64,000 nucleotides of DNA from Candidatus Electrothrix communis (GCA_030644725.1 CP130629.1:1564795-1628794), one strand, 5' to 3'. Shown: positions 16,022 to 25,117, numbered from the stretch's first letter. Notes: generated by a model not told the origin, from the letters alone. Made by a program: numbers and translations.

Positions 16022-17431
16022 ATGAAAAATAAAGGCTGTATTATATTAACCCTGCTCACCGCAACCCTCACCCCACCCCTCTGCGCCGCAAGCACCTTCA
16101 GCTATAACGACCTCAATCAGCTGACCGCAAGCGCAAGCGGCGACAACACCTCCATCCGCTACGACTACGATGCCAACGGCAACATAACCGCCGTCCGCAC
16201 CGTCACTCCGACGGACACCGACGGCGACGGTCTGCCCGATGCCTGGGAACAGCAGTATTTCGGCGACCTTTCCCACGAACCCTTTGAAGATGCGGACAAC
16301 GACGGCTACAGCAACCTTGAGGAATATCGTGCCGGTTCCGACCCGACAGATGCTTCGTCCATACCCATCCAATGCGCCACCACAGTCCCGGATGACTTCA
16401 CCAGCATCCAGGCCGCAGCCAACTACATCGCCATCACCAATTTCGGCGGCAATGTCTGCGTTCAGCCCGGAACATACACGGAACCCAAACTCAAGCTGAA
16501 AGACGGCGTGTACCTGGTTGCCCTGTCCGATGACCCGGCAGCAACCATCATCGACGGCAACGGCAAGAACGATGTCATCACCTTCCAGGGTGTACGGGTC
16601 GGCGGGGTGATCGGCTTCACCCTGCGCAACAGCAAGAAGAACGGCAATGCCGCTGCCATCAATATCAGCGGTTCCAAGCAAATGCCCCTGATTGCCCGCA
16701 ACATCATCACGGACAACCGGCACGGTATCCGGCTCCAAGGCAATGTGATGCCCCTGGTGATCAATAACACTATTGCCGACAACAGCGGCGACGGCATCAC
16801 GGCTGGTGGAAATAGTCCGGCCACGATTCTCAATAATATCGTTGTCAGCAATAAGGGCGACGGGATTATCAGTAAGGGCAAGGCTATTGATGAGCTGGCC
16901 CGCAATGACGTATACGATAATAAAAGCGGTGACTATGTGCGCATCGCAGCAGGAGAAGGCGGTATCTCCCTTGATCCTCGCTTCGCGAACGGCTATCGAC
17001 TGGCAGGCGATTCGCCCTGTATCGGCACCGGCCAGACCCTGGACGGCGAACCGGTTGATATGGGAGCCTATGCTAGCAGTACGGCTGCATTGATCAATAC
17101 CGTGGCTACAACTATGCTTGCAGATACAGACAATGACGGTATTGACGATGCTTGGGAGATGCTCTTTTTCGGCAATCTGACCACGGCGAACAGTACCAGT
17201 GATTATGATCGGGACGGGTATACAGACTTGCAGGAGTACCTGAACAACAACAACCGCTCTGCTGATCCTAAAGGGAATTCATTCGATCTGACCAAGACAA
17301 ATGAACCGGACGGGAATGGATATGAGGTTGTTGGAGAGAAAAAGGTCAACTTCATGACCATTATTATTAATTTTCTCCTCGGCAGCCAAGAGAAGGAAGC
17401 ACCGCGTCAGCAGAGGCTTCACATCAGGTAG
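16022..17431 (+). CDS. Secreted right-handed beta-helix protein with YD-repeat start and calcium-binding repeats
   Basis: The chosen start (ATG 16022) gives a good signal peptide (CIILTLLTATLTPPLCAAS); the upstream in-frame extension runs through the REP and is not credible. The mature protein opens with a single RHS-type YD repeat (FSYNDLNQLTAS... YDYDANGNITAV). An EF-hand/thrombospondin-3-like calcium loop follows (DTDGDGLPDAWEQQYFGD, DADNDGYSNLEEY). A parallel beta-helix of pectate-lyase type comes next (residues ~130-330; repeated NTIADNSGDGI, NNIVVSNKGDGI). A second calcium loop is near the C-terminus (DTDNDGIDDAWE, DRDGYTDLQEY). It is probably a surface or extracellular carbohydrate-binding or adhesion protein. 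The leftover YD repeat suggests shared ancestry with the RHS gene across the RAYT insertion. Confidence 0.7.
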   Translation: MKNKGCIILTLLTATLTPPLCAASTFSYNDLNQLTASASGDNTSIRYDYDANGNITAVRTVTPTDTDGDGLPDAWEQQYFGDLSHEPFEDADNDGYSNLEEYRAGSDPTDASSIPIQCATTVPDDFTSIQAAANYIAITNFGGNVCVQPGTYTEPKLKLKDGVYLVALSDDPAATIIDGNGKNDVITFQGVRVGGVIGFTLRNSKKNGNAAAINISGSKQMPLIARNIITDNRHGIRLQGNVMPLVINNTIADNSGDGITAGGNSPATILNNIVVSNKGDGIISKGKAIDELARNDVYDNKSGDYVRIAAGEGGISLDPRFANGYRLAGDSPCIGTGQTLDGEPVDMGAYASSTAALINTVATTMLADTDNDGIDDAWEMLFFGNLTTANSTSDYDRDGYTDLQEYLNNNNRSADPKGNSFDLTKTNEPDGNGYEVVGEKKVNFMTIIINFLLGSQEKEAPRQQRLHIR

Positions 17432-17472
17432 GAGAGCGTACCTGATGATTCGGATTTTTAAGCAGCAACCCG

Positions 17473-17688
17473 ATGGTTATCAGAACCTGCTGTCAGTTTC
17501 CAGCTAACTTCACCATAGATGGAGCAGGAACGACCGCTGCGAGCAACACTTCCTGTGCAGCAACCTACGACCTGGACGGCAACTTCATTGAATTTATTGA
17601 ACCGGGAAATAATCTGGTCACGGCGCAACAAGCAGACGGAAAAACCGCGATTATCGGTAGCGAGAATATGGTCACACCATGTGAGTGA
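17473..17688 (+). CDS. Short ORF, possibly a decayed secreted-protein fragment
   Basis: A 71-residue reading frame contains GTTAASNTSCAATYDLDGNF and no recognised domain. It follows the beta-helix gene by 40 bp, has no clear Shine-Dalgarno, and is followed by a strong hairpin at 17698. The composition resembles the secreted-protein genes upstream, so it may be a broken tail of one. Function is unknown and reality is doubtful. Confidence 0.25.
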   Translation: MVIRTCCQFPANFTIDGAGTTAASNTSCAATYDLDGNFIEFIEPGNNLVTAQQADGKTAIIGSENMVTPCE

Positions 17689-17697
17689 TACAGCAGG

Positions 17698-17728
17698 CTT
17701 GGAGGGAGGTCGCCCACGACCTCCTCCC
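17698..17728 (+). terminator. Strong GC hairpin, likely transcription terminator
   Basis: GGGAGGTCG-CCCA-CGACCTCCTCCC forms a long GC-rich stem after the secreted-protein genes. The T-run is weak, so rho-independent action is not certain. Confidence 0.45.
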
Positions 17729-17763
17729 TCACTTTCCTATCAAATGAAACTCCTCAACCAGAA

Positions 17764-17859
17764 GCGGCAGTAGTGGTACTGCCGCCTCTTATGCTCCAAC
17801 ACCTTCACAACCGCAAGAGAAAGCCCGGTAAAATCCGCTACCTTTTCCACCGGCTCTCC
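17764..17859 (-). pseudogene. Remnant of the 3' end of an Rpn-family nuclease gene
   Basis: These ~96 bases closely match 18654-18745, the 3' end plus hairpin of the intact Rpn gene downstream (shared block CGCCTCTTATGCTCCAACAC, then CCGCTACCTTTTCCACCG). Only the tail is present here, in the same orientation, so it is a truncated copy. The two copies form direct repeats around the PIN toxin-antitoxin remnant. Confidence 0.75.
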
Positions 17860-17981
17860 AATGAAGCATCATTCCTGATCAATAACATCATAGAGTAACA
17901 GTTGAGCTTCCGGTGAAATTTGAATATACTGAACATACTAAAAATTTCCAGAACGTTGAAATGCAGGGTGAGGAGATGATT

Positions 17982-18227
17982 ATGAAAGAATTAAACATGG
18001 AAATATTACCCGAGGCCGCAAAAAGAGAGCTGTTCGGCTTCTATGAATATCTCGTTGACAAATATACAAAAAAAAGGGCTATAAAGCAGCCGGATCCAGC
18101 AATGGGCAATAAGGTTTTGGTTGCCCTACAAGAGTTTAAGTGCCTGAGAGAACGATTACATCCTGTTATAGACCCGTCTGTGGATATCGACAAACTCATC
18201 AATACAATGAACAATGATATTTTTTGA
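17982..18227 (+). CDS. DUF2281-like antitoxin
   Basis: This 81-residue protein starts at ATG 17982 behind a GGTGAGGAG Shine-Dalgarno. The N-terminal helix LPEAAKRELFGFYEYLVDKY matches the pattern of DUF2281/antitoxin proteins that pair with PIN toxins. The gene overlaps the start of the PIN gene by 14 bp, the usual antitoxin-toxin coupling. Because the partner toxin is broken, this antitoxin may now be an orphan. Confidence 0.65.
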   Translation: MKELNMEILPEAAKRELFGFYEYLVDKYTKKRAIKQPDPAMGNKVLVALQEFKCLRERLHPVIDPSVDIDKLINTMNNDIF

Positions 18228-18623
18228 CACGAATGTACTTGTTTATGCAGCGATAACACAGGATATTAATAAACAGAAAATTTCTGATCGTCTGATTGAA
18301 GAGGCTATTCGGGACGGTACAATGACTCTTTCTCCCTTAGTCATCAGTGAACTTGTTTTTGTGCTGTCAAAATTAAAAATCAACAGGGAATTAATAGAGG
18401 CGGCACTGGCATAATACAGACCATTTGCCACAGAGAGCATTGACCCCTAATGGTCTTTGAGGCTGCTGCATTATGCAACGACCTCAATAGAGGAAAGAGC
18501 ATCAATGATGCAGTCCATCTAAAATTCGCTGAAAAGTATAGCCGAAAAATCATTACATTTGACAGCGACTTCAAGATATTCAAGAAGTATTCCACATGTA
18601 ATATCGAAATACTTTCAGCCTGA
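18214..18623 (+). pseudogene. Disrupted PIN-domain toxin (VapC-like)
   Basis: The first 66 codons encode a good PIN N-terminus (MIFFDTNVLVYAA with the first catalytic Asp; SPLVISELVFVLSKL). They are cut by TAA at 18412. A second in-frame TAA follows. The C-terminal half then continues in a different frame from ~18453 (SINDAVHLKFAEKYSRKIIT, FDSDF), which contains the remaining acidic PIN motifs and ends with TGA at 18621. A stop plus a frameshift make it a pseudogene. The intact protein would have been a ~135-residue RNase toxin. Confidence 0.8.
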
Positions 18624-18651
18624 ACTCAACATGAGGTTACTCAACGCAAGG

Positions 18652-18672
18652 AGGCGGCAGACTACTGCCGCC
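18652..18672 (-). terminator. Hairpin overlapping the Rpn gene stop
   Basis: AGGCGGCAG-ACTA-CTGCCGCCT is a perfect 9-bp stem whose loop contains the Rpn TAG stop. A similar hairpin accompanies the remnant copy at 17764. No T-run follows, so it may act as an mRNA 3' end stabiliser or a weak terminator. Confidence 0.45.
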
Positions 18673-19525
18673 TCTTATGCTCCAACACCTTCACAATCGC
18701 AAGATAAAGCCCTGTAAAATCCGCTACCTTTTCCACCGACTCTCCCTCACCCAGCATCTCCAGAGCAATCTCAATCTGCTCTTCCTCCAGCCCCTCGTCC
18801 CAGCCTTCTGCAAACTCCGTAGCAAGAGATTTCTTCAGATCCCGATAGTAGTTCAGGCTTTCCTCATACGAGCACATCTGATCCGGGGTGAATCGAGCGA
18901 TCTCCGCCACTTCAAAGAGCTGCTCAAAGACCTTTCCCTGGAGCTTGTCTGGGAGCTTGTCCAGGCGGTGCAGGTTTCTGATAACGTAGAGCCATTTATC
19001 CAGGCCGGTTTCCAGTTCATCCAGACCTTTGGTGAATTTGGGCATTTCCAGATAAATAAAAGTCAGCTTGTCATAACCCACCCGTTTGCTTTCAATATCC
19101 GACAGCTTGGCATCATAACGGTATCTCGTCGGTTGATCCCTGTCCTCGTCAAAAGCAAAATTGAGAATCGCCACCGTGTACACCGCCTTCAGTCCGAAAT
19201 CCCATTTCCCCCGCTTCTCCTGCTCCCAAATAGGCAAGGAAGAACAGTAACGCGCTCTGTTTGAAAAAAAATCATGCTTGCTTTTCCGCAACCCGACAAT
19301 GAATCTTTCCCCTTTCTCGTTTTCACAGCATAAATCAACAATGTCCTTCCTGGAAAGAGCGAGCTGTTCAGTTTTTAGATAGATCAGATCCAGAATCTCC
19401 CCTTGCTCACCCTTGAGCAGCTCATTAAGGAAATCCAGTAACAGATGCTTATTTATGTGCTCCCCAAATATCTTTTTGAAACCGTAATCGGCGAACAGGT
19501 TAATATAGCGTTCTTTGATATCCAT
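18662..19525 (-). CDS. Rpn/PD-(D/E)XK family nuclease (recombination-promoting nuclease/putative transposase)
   Basis: The start is placed at ATG 19525 (MDIKERYINLFADYGFKKIFG) behind a GGAGAAAG Shine-Dalgarno, giving 287 residues; the upstream in-frame extension is Cys-rich and unlikely. The opening motif DYGFKKIFG and the following DLIYLKTEQLALSRKDIVDLCCENEKGERFIV give the PD-(D/E)XK core of the Rpn/PDDEXK_2 family. Members promote recA-independent recombination in E. coli and are often annotated as transposases. The C-terminus has the typical helical tail (EEEQIEIALEMLGEGESVEKVADFTG). A truncated duplicate of its 3' end lies at 17764. Confidence 0.8.
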   Translation of the reverse strand: MDIKERYINLFADYGFKKIFGEHINKHLLLDFLNELLKGEQGEILDLIYLKTEQLALSRKDIVDLCCENEKGERFIVGLRKSKHDFFSNRARYCSSLPIWEQEKRGKWDFGLKAVYTVAILNFAFDEDRDQPTRYRYDAKLSDIESKRVGYDKLTFIYLEMPKFTKGLDELETGLDKWLYVIRNLHRLDKLPDKLQGKVFEQLFEVAEIARFTPDQMCSYEESLNYYRDLKKSLATEFAEGWDEGLEEEQIEIALEMLGEGESVEKVADFTGLYLAIVKVLEHKRRQ

Positions 19526-19618
19526 TATTCTTTCTCCACAGAAACAGATGAGACAGCATGAACATCCCCCGCAGCCTTTCGTAGAAAGTAGGCCATCATC
19601 CGGGTCGGATTCTGGCAT

Positions 19619-19963
19619 TTCCCCACAGAGCAGACCTGAAGGTAATCTCTGGTAATCAGGTAATTAATGCGACAACTCGCCGAATTCCTCTCTTCCGCCA
19701 GCTGATCTCAACTTCAGTGAGAAAACAGATGCGGCCAAGGCCATTGGCTTCCCTCCGATCAGCAGCCCGAGGAAGCTATGTTAAGATAAAAACGGTTCTT
19801 TTTCAACACGAATTCAGGTAAGGTACATCGTATAAAAGTGGAGGTTAAGCTCCAGAACTTGAAGAATAACGGATACGGAGAGGATATATGTCGGGAGGGC
19901 AGTGAAAAAAGAACTACCGGAACGCCTTTGCCCGGCGTGGAATGACTACAGAAAAGGAACAGT
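19619..19963. other. Intergenic region upstream of the sucrose operon
   Basis: This gap holds no convincing ORF or RNA. It must carry the promoter of the sucrose operon, but no strong -35/-10 pair is visible. The Shine-Dalgarno AAAGGAAC lies just before the sucrose-phosphate synthase ATG. Confidence 0.4.
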
Positions 19964-22123
19964 ATGCCGAACCAAGAAAAAAAACTCTATATCGCTCTGA
20001 TCAGCATCCACGGCCTGATCAGAGGCAATGACATGGAACTGGGCCGTGACCCTGACACCGGAGGCCAGACCCGCTATGTCCGGGATCTGGCCTATGCCCT
20101 AGGGAAGCATAGAGAGGTCGACCGGGTGGACCTGATCACCCAGCGAGTTGTGGACGATGCGGTGAGCGAGGACTATGCGCAGGCCGTGGAACGGCTCAAT
20201 AAGCGGGCACAGATTATCCGCATCGACACCGGCGCTGAAGGCTATCTTCGCAAGGAGGAATTATGGGAGTACCTGGACATCTTTGCCGACAACCTGCTGG
20301 CCATGTTTCAGGAGCAGAACCGTTTCCCGGATATCCTGCACTCCCATTATGCCGATGCTGGTTTTGTCGGGGTCCGTCTGTCCAACCTCACAGGTACTCC
20401 TCTGGTCCACACCGGGCACTCGCTGGGCCGGGATAAAAAGCTGCGCCTACTGGCAGCAGGGATGCAGAAGGAGGAAATCGAATCCCGATACAATATTTCC
20501 CGCCGCATTGAAGCGGAAGAGGAAGTGCTGGCAACGGCGGAACTGGTGGTCACCAGCACCCGTAATGAAATCGAAGACCAGTATGAGCTGTATGATTTTT
20601 ATCATCCGGACAATATGGCGGTTATTCCGCCCGGCGCTGATCTGGACCAGTTCTATCCTCCTCGACCGGGAAGCAAATCTCCTTTTCTGAAGGCAGTCCG
20701 GCTCTTTCTGCGCAAGGAAAACAAGCCCATCATCCTTGCCCTGTCCCGGCCCGACGAACGGAAGAATATCAAAACCTTGGTTCATACCTACGGCCAATCC
20801 TCCAGGCTGCGCAAGATGGCGAATCTGGTCATTATTGCCGGGAATCGGGACGATATCAGGGATATGGACGAAGGATCACAACAGGTTATTCAGGAACTGC
20901 TGCTCCTCATTGATCTGTATGACCTCTACGGCAAGGTGGCCCTGCCGAAACACCATAAGGCCGAAGAAGTGGCGGAGATTTACAGAATGTGCGCTGCTTC
21001 CGGAGGGGTGTTTGTCAATCCTGCTCTGACCGAGCCTTTCGGCCTGACCCTGTTGGAGGCGGGGGCTACCGGCTGCCCGCTGCTGGCCACCGAGAACGGC
21101 GGGCCAGTGGATATCATCGAAAATTGCAAAAACGGCTTCCTGTTTGATCCCCTTGACGAAGACCAGCTGCGCCGTCAGCTGATTGATATCCTGAGCGCCC
21201 CCTCCTTATGGAAATCTCTCCAGCGCAACGGGCTGGAAGGGGTGCGGAAGCATTATTCCTGGCAGGCCCATGTAAAAAAATATCTGCACCGGATTACCTC
21301 CCTGATCGGGACCGACAAGGCCGTCCTGGAGCAACGGGAACCCTATCAACGAAAGATCAGGCCAGCAACCAGGGCTGTTTTTTCCGATCTGGATCAGAAC
21401 CTAATCGGCAATTCCACAGGCCGGAAAGAGCTGGTAGCACTGCTGCTCAGCAACCGGAAAAGACTGCTGTTTGGGATCGCCACCGGTCGTTCACGGGATT
21501 CTGCCCTGGCAATTATGGTCCAAAAGAAAATTCCCCGACCGGATGTCCTGATTACCGGGTTGGGGACTTCTATTTATTATGGCCGCAGCCTGATTCCCGA
21601 TCAGACCTGGCTGCACCATCTGGATTATCTTTGGATGCCGGGCACCTTGAAGCGGCTACTGGCCGACACCCCAGGCCTCCGTCTCCAACCAAGCGATAAA
21701 CAGGGGAAATTCAAACTCTCTTATTTTTATGATGAGGAAAAAGCACCTTCTGTGGATGAACTGAATGTGTACCTGCGGCAGCAGGACCTGACCGTAAATC
21801 TCAGTCTGGCCTTCGGACAATACCTGGATATTGTCCCGGTGCGGGCCTCCAAGGGGCTCGCCCTGCGATACGTTTCCCATCGCCTTGAGATTCCATTGGA
21901 AAATATCCTGGTTGCAGGCGGTTCTGGGGCGGACGAAGACATGATGCGCGGCAATACCCGTGCCGTGGTGGTCGGCAACCGTCATCATGAAGAGCTGTCG
22001 GATATTGACGAGCTGGAAGGGGTTTATTTTGCGAAAAAGCCCTATGCGCACGGTATTCTTGAGGGGATTGAACACTATGATTTCCTTGCGGAAGAAGAAC
22101 CTCTCTCGGAGGATAAAGCATGA
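19964..22123 (+). CDS. spsA: Sucrose-phosphate synthase with fused HAD phosphatase-like domain
   Basis: The 719-residue protein has the two-part layout of cyanobacterial-type sucrose-phosphate synthase. An N-terminal GT4 glycosyltransferase (residues ~8-470) makes sucrose-6-phosphate from NDP-glucose and fructose-6-phosphate. It shows DPDTGGQTRYVRDLA near the N-terminus, the ALSRPDERKN phosphate-binding stretch and the EPFGLTLLEAG E-x7-E motif. A C-terminal HAD-IIB domain (from ~residue 474) begins FSDLDQNLIGN with the DxD nucleophile, resembles sucrose-phosphate phosphatase, and retains GGSGADEDMM. The single polypeptide could therefore complete sucrose synthesis. It leads an operon and overlaps the next gene by 4 bp. 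Confidence 0.92.
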   Translation: MPNQEKKLYIALISIHGLIRGNDMELGRDPDTGGQTRYVRDLAYALGKHREVDRVDLITQRVVDDAVSEDYAQAVERLNKRAQIIRIDTGAEGYLRKEELWEYLDIFADNLLAMFQEQNRFPDILHSHYADAGFVGVRLSNLTGTPLVHTGHSLGRDKKLRLLAAGMQKEEIESRYNISRRIEAEEEVLATAELVVTSTRNEIEDQYELYDFYHPDNMAVIPPGADLDQFYPPRPGSKSPFLKAVRLFLRKENKPIILALSRPDERKNIKTLVHTYGQSSRLRKMANLVIIAGNRDDIRDMDEGSQQVIQELLLLIDLYDLYGKVALPKHHKAEEVAEIYRMCAASGGVFVNPALTEPFGLTLLEAGATGCPLLATENGGPVDIIENCKNGFLFDPLDEDQLRRQLIDILSAPSLWKSLQRNGLEGVRKHYSWQAHVKKYLHRITSLIGTDKAVLEQREPYQRKIRPATRAVFSDLDQNLIGNSTGRKELVALLLSNRKRLLFGIATGRSRDSALAIMVQKKIPRPDVLITGLGTSIYYGRSLIPDQTWLHHLDYLWMPGTLKRLLADTPGLRLQPSDKQGKFKLSYFYDEEKAPSVDELNVYLRQQDLTVNLSLAFGQYLDIVPVRASKGLALRYVSHRLEIPLENILVAGGSGADEDMMRGNTRAVVVGNRHHEELSDIDELEGVYFAKKPYAHGILEGIEHYDFLAEEEPLSEDKA

Positions 22124-23013
22124 TGAAGTTATCACCTGATCCAACAGGCATCTGGATTTTCGGAGAAGTCCTGTTTGATACCTTTCCTGACGGCATTGCT
22201 GTTCTCGGAGGTGCCCCCTTTAACGTGGCCTGGAACCTGACTGCTTTTCAGGCTGCACCTCGAATTATTACTGCCATTGGCAACGATGCCCCTGGCCAAG
22301 TCATACAAGAGCGGATGCATGGTTGGCAGATGAACTGCGAACATCTTGCTGTTGTCCCGGAATACCCAACCGGTAAGGTGACAATTCGGTTGATCAACGG
22401 AGAGCCCTCGTATACCATTGAGGAAAATCAGGCCTACGATAATATCCCGTTGGACTGCCTCCCAGAGCGTACTGAGGGTTTTCTCTATTTCGGCTCTCTG
22501 GCCCTGCGCACCGCTCATAACCGTGCCGTACTGGCTGAGCTGAAAAAACGACATCAGGGAAAAATATTTATCGACATTAATCTGCGACCGCCGTTCTGGG
22601 ACAAGGACTGTCTTCTTGCTCTTGTCCAGGATGCACATTGGCTCAAGATGAACGAGGTTGAGCTCGCCCTGATTGCCGAAAGTAAGGGTGCTGATATGGA
22701 ATCCCAAGCCCGACAGCTGAAGGCGGATTACGACCTGGATGGCATTGTGGTGACCTGCGGCAGCAGAGGTGCCTTTGCCCTGGGACCTGATAATAAGTCG
22801 ATGCAGGTCAGGCCAAAACAAGCCAAGGAAGTACAGGATACGGTCGGCGCAGGTGATGCCTTCACCTCAGTACTCCTGCTCGGCCTTGTCCAATCCTGGC
22901 CCTTACAAGACATCCTAACGCGTGCTCAACAATTTGCCTCCGCCGTAGTCGGCATCCAAGGGGCAGTGAGTGCGGACAATAAATTTTATCAACAACATCT
23001 TCAATTCTGGTAG
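22120..23013 (+). CDS. PfkB-family fructokinase
   Basis: This 297-residue ribokinase-fold sugar kinase has an N-terminal GGAPFNVAWNLTAF substrate-binding motif and the C-terminal PfkB signature DTVGAGDAFTSVLLLG containing the catalytic Asp. Fructokinase is the likely specificity from the operon: it lies between sucrose-phosphate synthase (ATGA overlap) and amylosucrase (8-bp gap), and amylosucrase releases fructose from sucrose. The kinase would return that fructose to fructose-6-phosphate, the substrate of the first enzyme. Confidence 0.88.
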   Translation: MMKLSPDPTGIWIFGEVLFDTFPDGIAVLGGAPFNVAWNLTAFQAAPRIITAIGNDAPGQVIQERMHGWQMNCEHLAVVPEYPTGKVTIRLINGEPSYTIEENQAYDNIPLDCLPERTEGFLYFGSLALRTAHNRAVLAELKKRHQGKIFIDINLRPPFWDKDCLLALVQDAHWLKMNEVELALIAESKGADMESQARQLKADYDLDGIVVTCGSRGAFALGPDNKSMQVRPKQAKEVQDTVGAGDAFTSVLLLGLVQSWPLQDILTRAQQFASAVVGIQGAVSADNKFYQQHLQFW

Positions 23014-23021
23014 ACCACCTT

Positions 23022-24989
23022 ATGTACGAACAAATTTCCCATTCACTCCTGAATCGGATCCTCAACGATATGAAACCTGATTTTCATAAACGGGATCTGC
23101 GCCATTTTTACACCCGCCTGGGAGCAAACTTTTACGCGATTCACTCGCTGTTTGACAAAATCTACGGCAGGCTGCCGGATTTTGAAGACTACATGTTGCG
23201 CCTAGTCGAAGTACTGGCCAGAAATTATCTGGACCGCCCTTGTGACCTCCAGGAAATTGACATTACACGTGAAGAGGATCATAACTGGTTTCTTCACCAG
23301 CAATGGGTAGGTATGGCCCTTTACCTGGACGGATTTGCCGGAAATCTACAGGGGCTCAAAGAAAAGATTCCATACTTTCAGGAACTGGGAATCAACCTGA
23401 TTCATATCATGCCCATCCTCAAAAGCCCTGCCGGTAAAAGCGACGGAGGCTATGCGGTCAGCGATTTCCGAGAAATCAACAAACAAGCCGGTACCCTGGA
23501 GGATATTCGTGAACTGGCAGCCGCTTTCCGTGAGCATGGCATCCTGCTGACCCTGGATGTTGTGCTCAACCATACCTCGAATCAGCATGAATGGGCCAAA
23601 AAAACCCGACAGGGTGATCTGCGATACCAGGATTATTTTTTCATCTTTGAAGATCGTAATCTCCCGGATATGTTTGAACAAACCATGCCCGAGGTTTTCC
23701 CGGACACCGCTCCTGGTAACTTTACCTGGGATGAGAGTATGCAGAAATGGGTGATGACCGTTTTTCATGACTACCAATGGGATCTCAATTACTCCAATCC
23801 CGAGGTCTTTCTGGAAATGCTGGATATTATCCTGTTCTGGGCCAACCAGGGGGCTGATATCGTCCGACTTGATGCGGTGGCCTTTCTCTGGAAGGAGTTG
23901 GGCACCAGTTGCCAGAACCGACCGGAAGCTCACCTCCTCCTCCAGCTCTTTAAAGACTGCTGTCAGGTCACAGCTCCAGGTCTGCTCTTTATTGCTGAAG
24001 CCATTGTTGCCCCTTTGGAGGTGATTAAATATTTCGGCGAGGATGCGGTGGTGGCCAAAGAGTGTGAAATTGCCTATAATGCTACCTTCATGGCCTTACT
24101 CTGGGAGGCCACAGCCACCCATAATTGCAAACTGCTTGCCCATGCCATCAAAAGCCTGCCTGGCAAATTAGAGCGGGCAACCTGGCTCAACTATATTCGC
24201 TGTCACGACGATATAGGCTTTGGTTTTGATGATGAGGATATCAAAAAAGCCGGGTATGATCCCGGTGACCACCGTCGATTTTTGATGAAGTATTTAACCG
24301 GTTCATTTGAAGGTTCCTACGCTACTGGCCAGCCCTTTGCCTTTAACAAAAAAAACGGGGATGCACGCGTATCCGGAACCTTGGCTTCGTTAGCCGGGCT
24401 GGAGTATGCTATGGCGCAGCAGGATGTACAGGAAGTAGATTTTGCGGTCAGGCGTATTCTTCTCCTCCACAGCCTGATTCTTTCTTTTGGCGGCATCCCC
24501 CTGCTCTACTACGGTGATGAGGTCGGCACCTTTAATGACTTCAGTTACAAGGAAGATGAGAACAAAGCCGATGACAGCCGCTGGATGCATCGCCCACGAT
24601 TGAACTGGGAGACCTTGGCCCGCAGGGATGAGACCGGGACACCGGAATACACCATTTTTCAGGAGTTACGTAAGATGATTGCAGTCCGCAAAGAAATAGA
24701 TGCCTTTGCGGATTTCAACAACCGGCAGCTGGTTGACATGGATAACGATCATCTCTTTGCCTTTCTTCGTTCCAGCCATCCGCGCTACCATCAACACCCG
24801 GTGGAACCGATTTTTGTGCTTGCCAATTTTGACCGCCACCCTCAGGCTGCGGATCTCAACGCACTCAGTGCCTACGGTTTTGGTGATGCACGATCACTCC
24901 TTGATCTTTTCACCGGACGCCCGCCCCATTGCTTTCGCAATGAGCTGATTCTTTCACCGTATCAGTTCTGTTGGCTTAAGAGCGGATGA
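23022..24989 (+). CDS. ams: Amylosucrase (GH13)
   Basis: The 655-residue protein is close to the length of characterised amylosucrases (~640). These enzymes use sucrose to extend alpha-1,4-glucan and release fructose. The (beta/alpha)8 barrel shows the GH13 motifs: LDVVLNHTS (~179-187), nucleophile Asp284 in DIVRLDAVAF, acid/base Glu326 in LFIAEAIV, and transition-state stabiliser Asp396 in RCHDDIGF. The N-terminal helical domain is typical of the family. A sucrose hydrolase or phosphorylase is possible, but the layout sps-fructokinase-amylosucrase is the known sucrose cluster of some methanotrophs. The product would be a glycogen-like store. Confidence 0.88.
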   Translation: MYEQISHSLLNRILNDMKPDFHKRDLRHFYTRLGANFYAIHSLFDKIYGRLPDFEDYMLRLVEVLARNYLDRPCDLQEIDITREEDHNWFLHQQWVGMALYLDGFAGNLQGLKEKIPYFQELGINLIHIMPILKSPAGKSDGGYAVSDFREINKQAGTLEDIRELAAAFREHGILLTLDVVLNHTSNQHEWAKKTRQGDLRYQDYFFIFEDRNLPDMFEQTMPEVFPDTAPGNFTWDESMQKWVMTVFHDYQWDLNYSNPEVFLEMLDIILFWANQGADIVRLDAVAFLWKELGTSCQNRPEAHLLLQLFKDCCQVTAPGLLFIAEAIVAPLEVIKYFGEDAVVAKECEIAYNATFMALLWEATATHNCKLLAHAIKSLPGKLERATWLNYIRCHDDIGFGFDDEDIKKAGYDPGDHRRFLMKYLTGSFEGSYATGQPFAFNKKNGDARVSGTLASLAGLEYAMAQQDVQEVDFAVRRILLLHSLILSFGGIPLLYYGDEVGTFNDFSYKEDENKADDSRWMHRPRLNWETLARRDETGTPEYTIFQELRKMIAVRKEIDAFADFNNRQLVDMDNDHLFAFLRSSHPRYHQHPVEPIFVLANFDRHPQAADLNALSAYGFGDARSLLDLFTGRPPHCFRNELILSPYQFCWLKSG

Positions 24990-25056
24990 GACCGTTATCA
25001 TCGAAGCACCATCAGGGATTTTCCAAAAAATAAGTTCCCCGTTTTCGGTACATGCC

Positions 25057-25117
25057 GTAGGGGCAGGTCCCTGTGCCTGCCCGGAACGCAAGGGCGAACA
25101 CAGGGATTCGCCCCTAC
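25057..25117. repeat. Palindromic GTAGGGGC repeat at the bioD stop
   Basis: A 61-bp imperfect palindrome begins GTAGGGGCAGGTCCCTGTGC and ends ATTCGCCCCTAC. It is the same family as 53642-53702 (shared core GGGCGAACACA and GTAGGGGCAG ends). On the minus strand its edge supplies the bioD TAG stop. Confidence 0.7.

Noticed and set aside
18380..18595. Minus-strand ORF opposite the PIN gene end
   Set aside because: The plus strand here encodes the recognisable C-terminal half of the broken PIN domain in another frame.
22132..22821. Minus-strand ORF of 229 codons opposite the fructokinase gene
   Set aside because: It is a shadow of a well-supported PfkB kinase, with no domain of its own.
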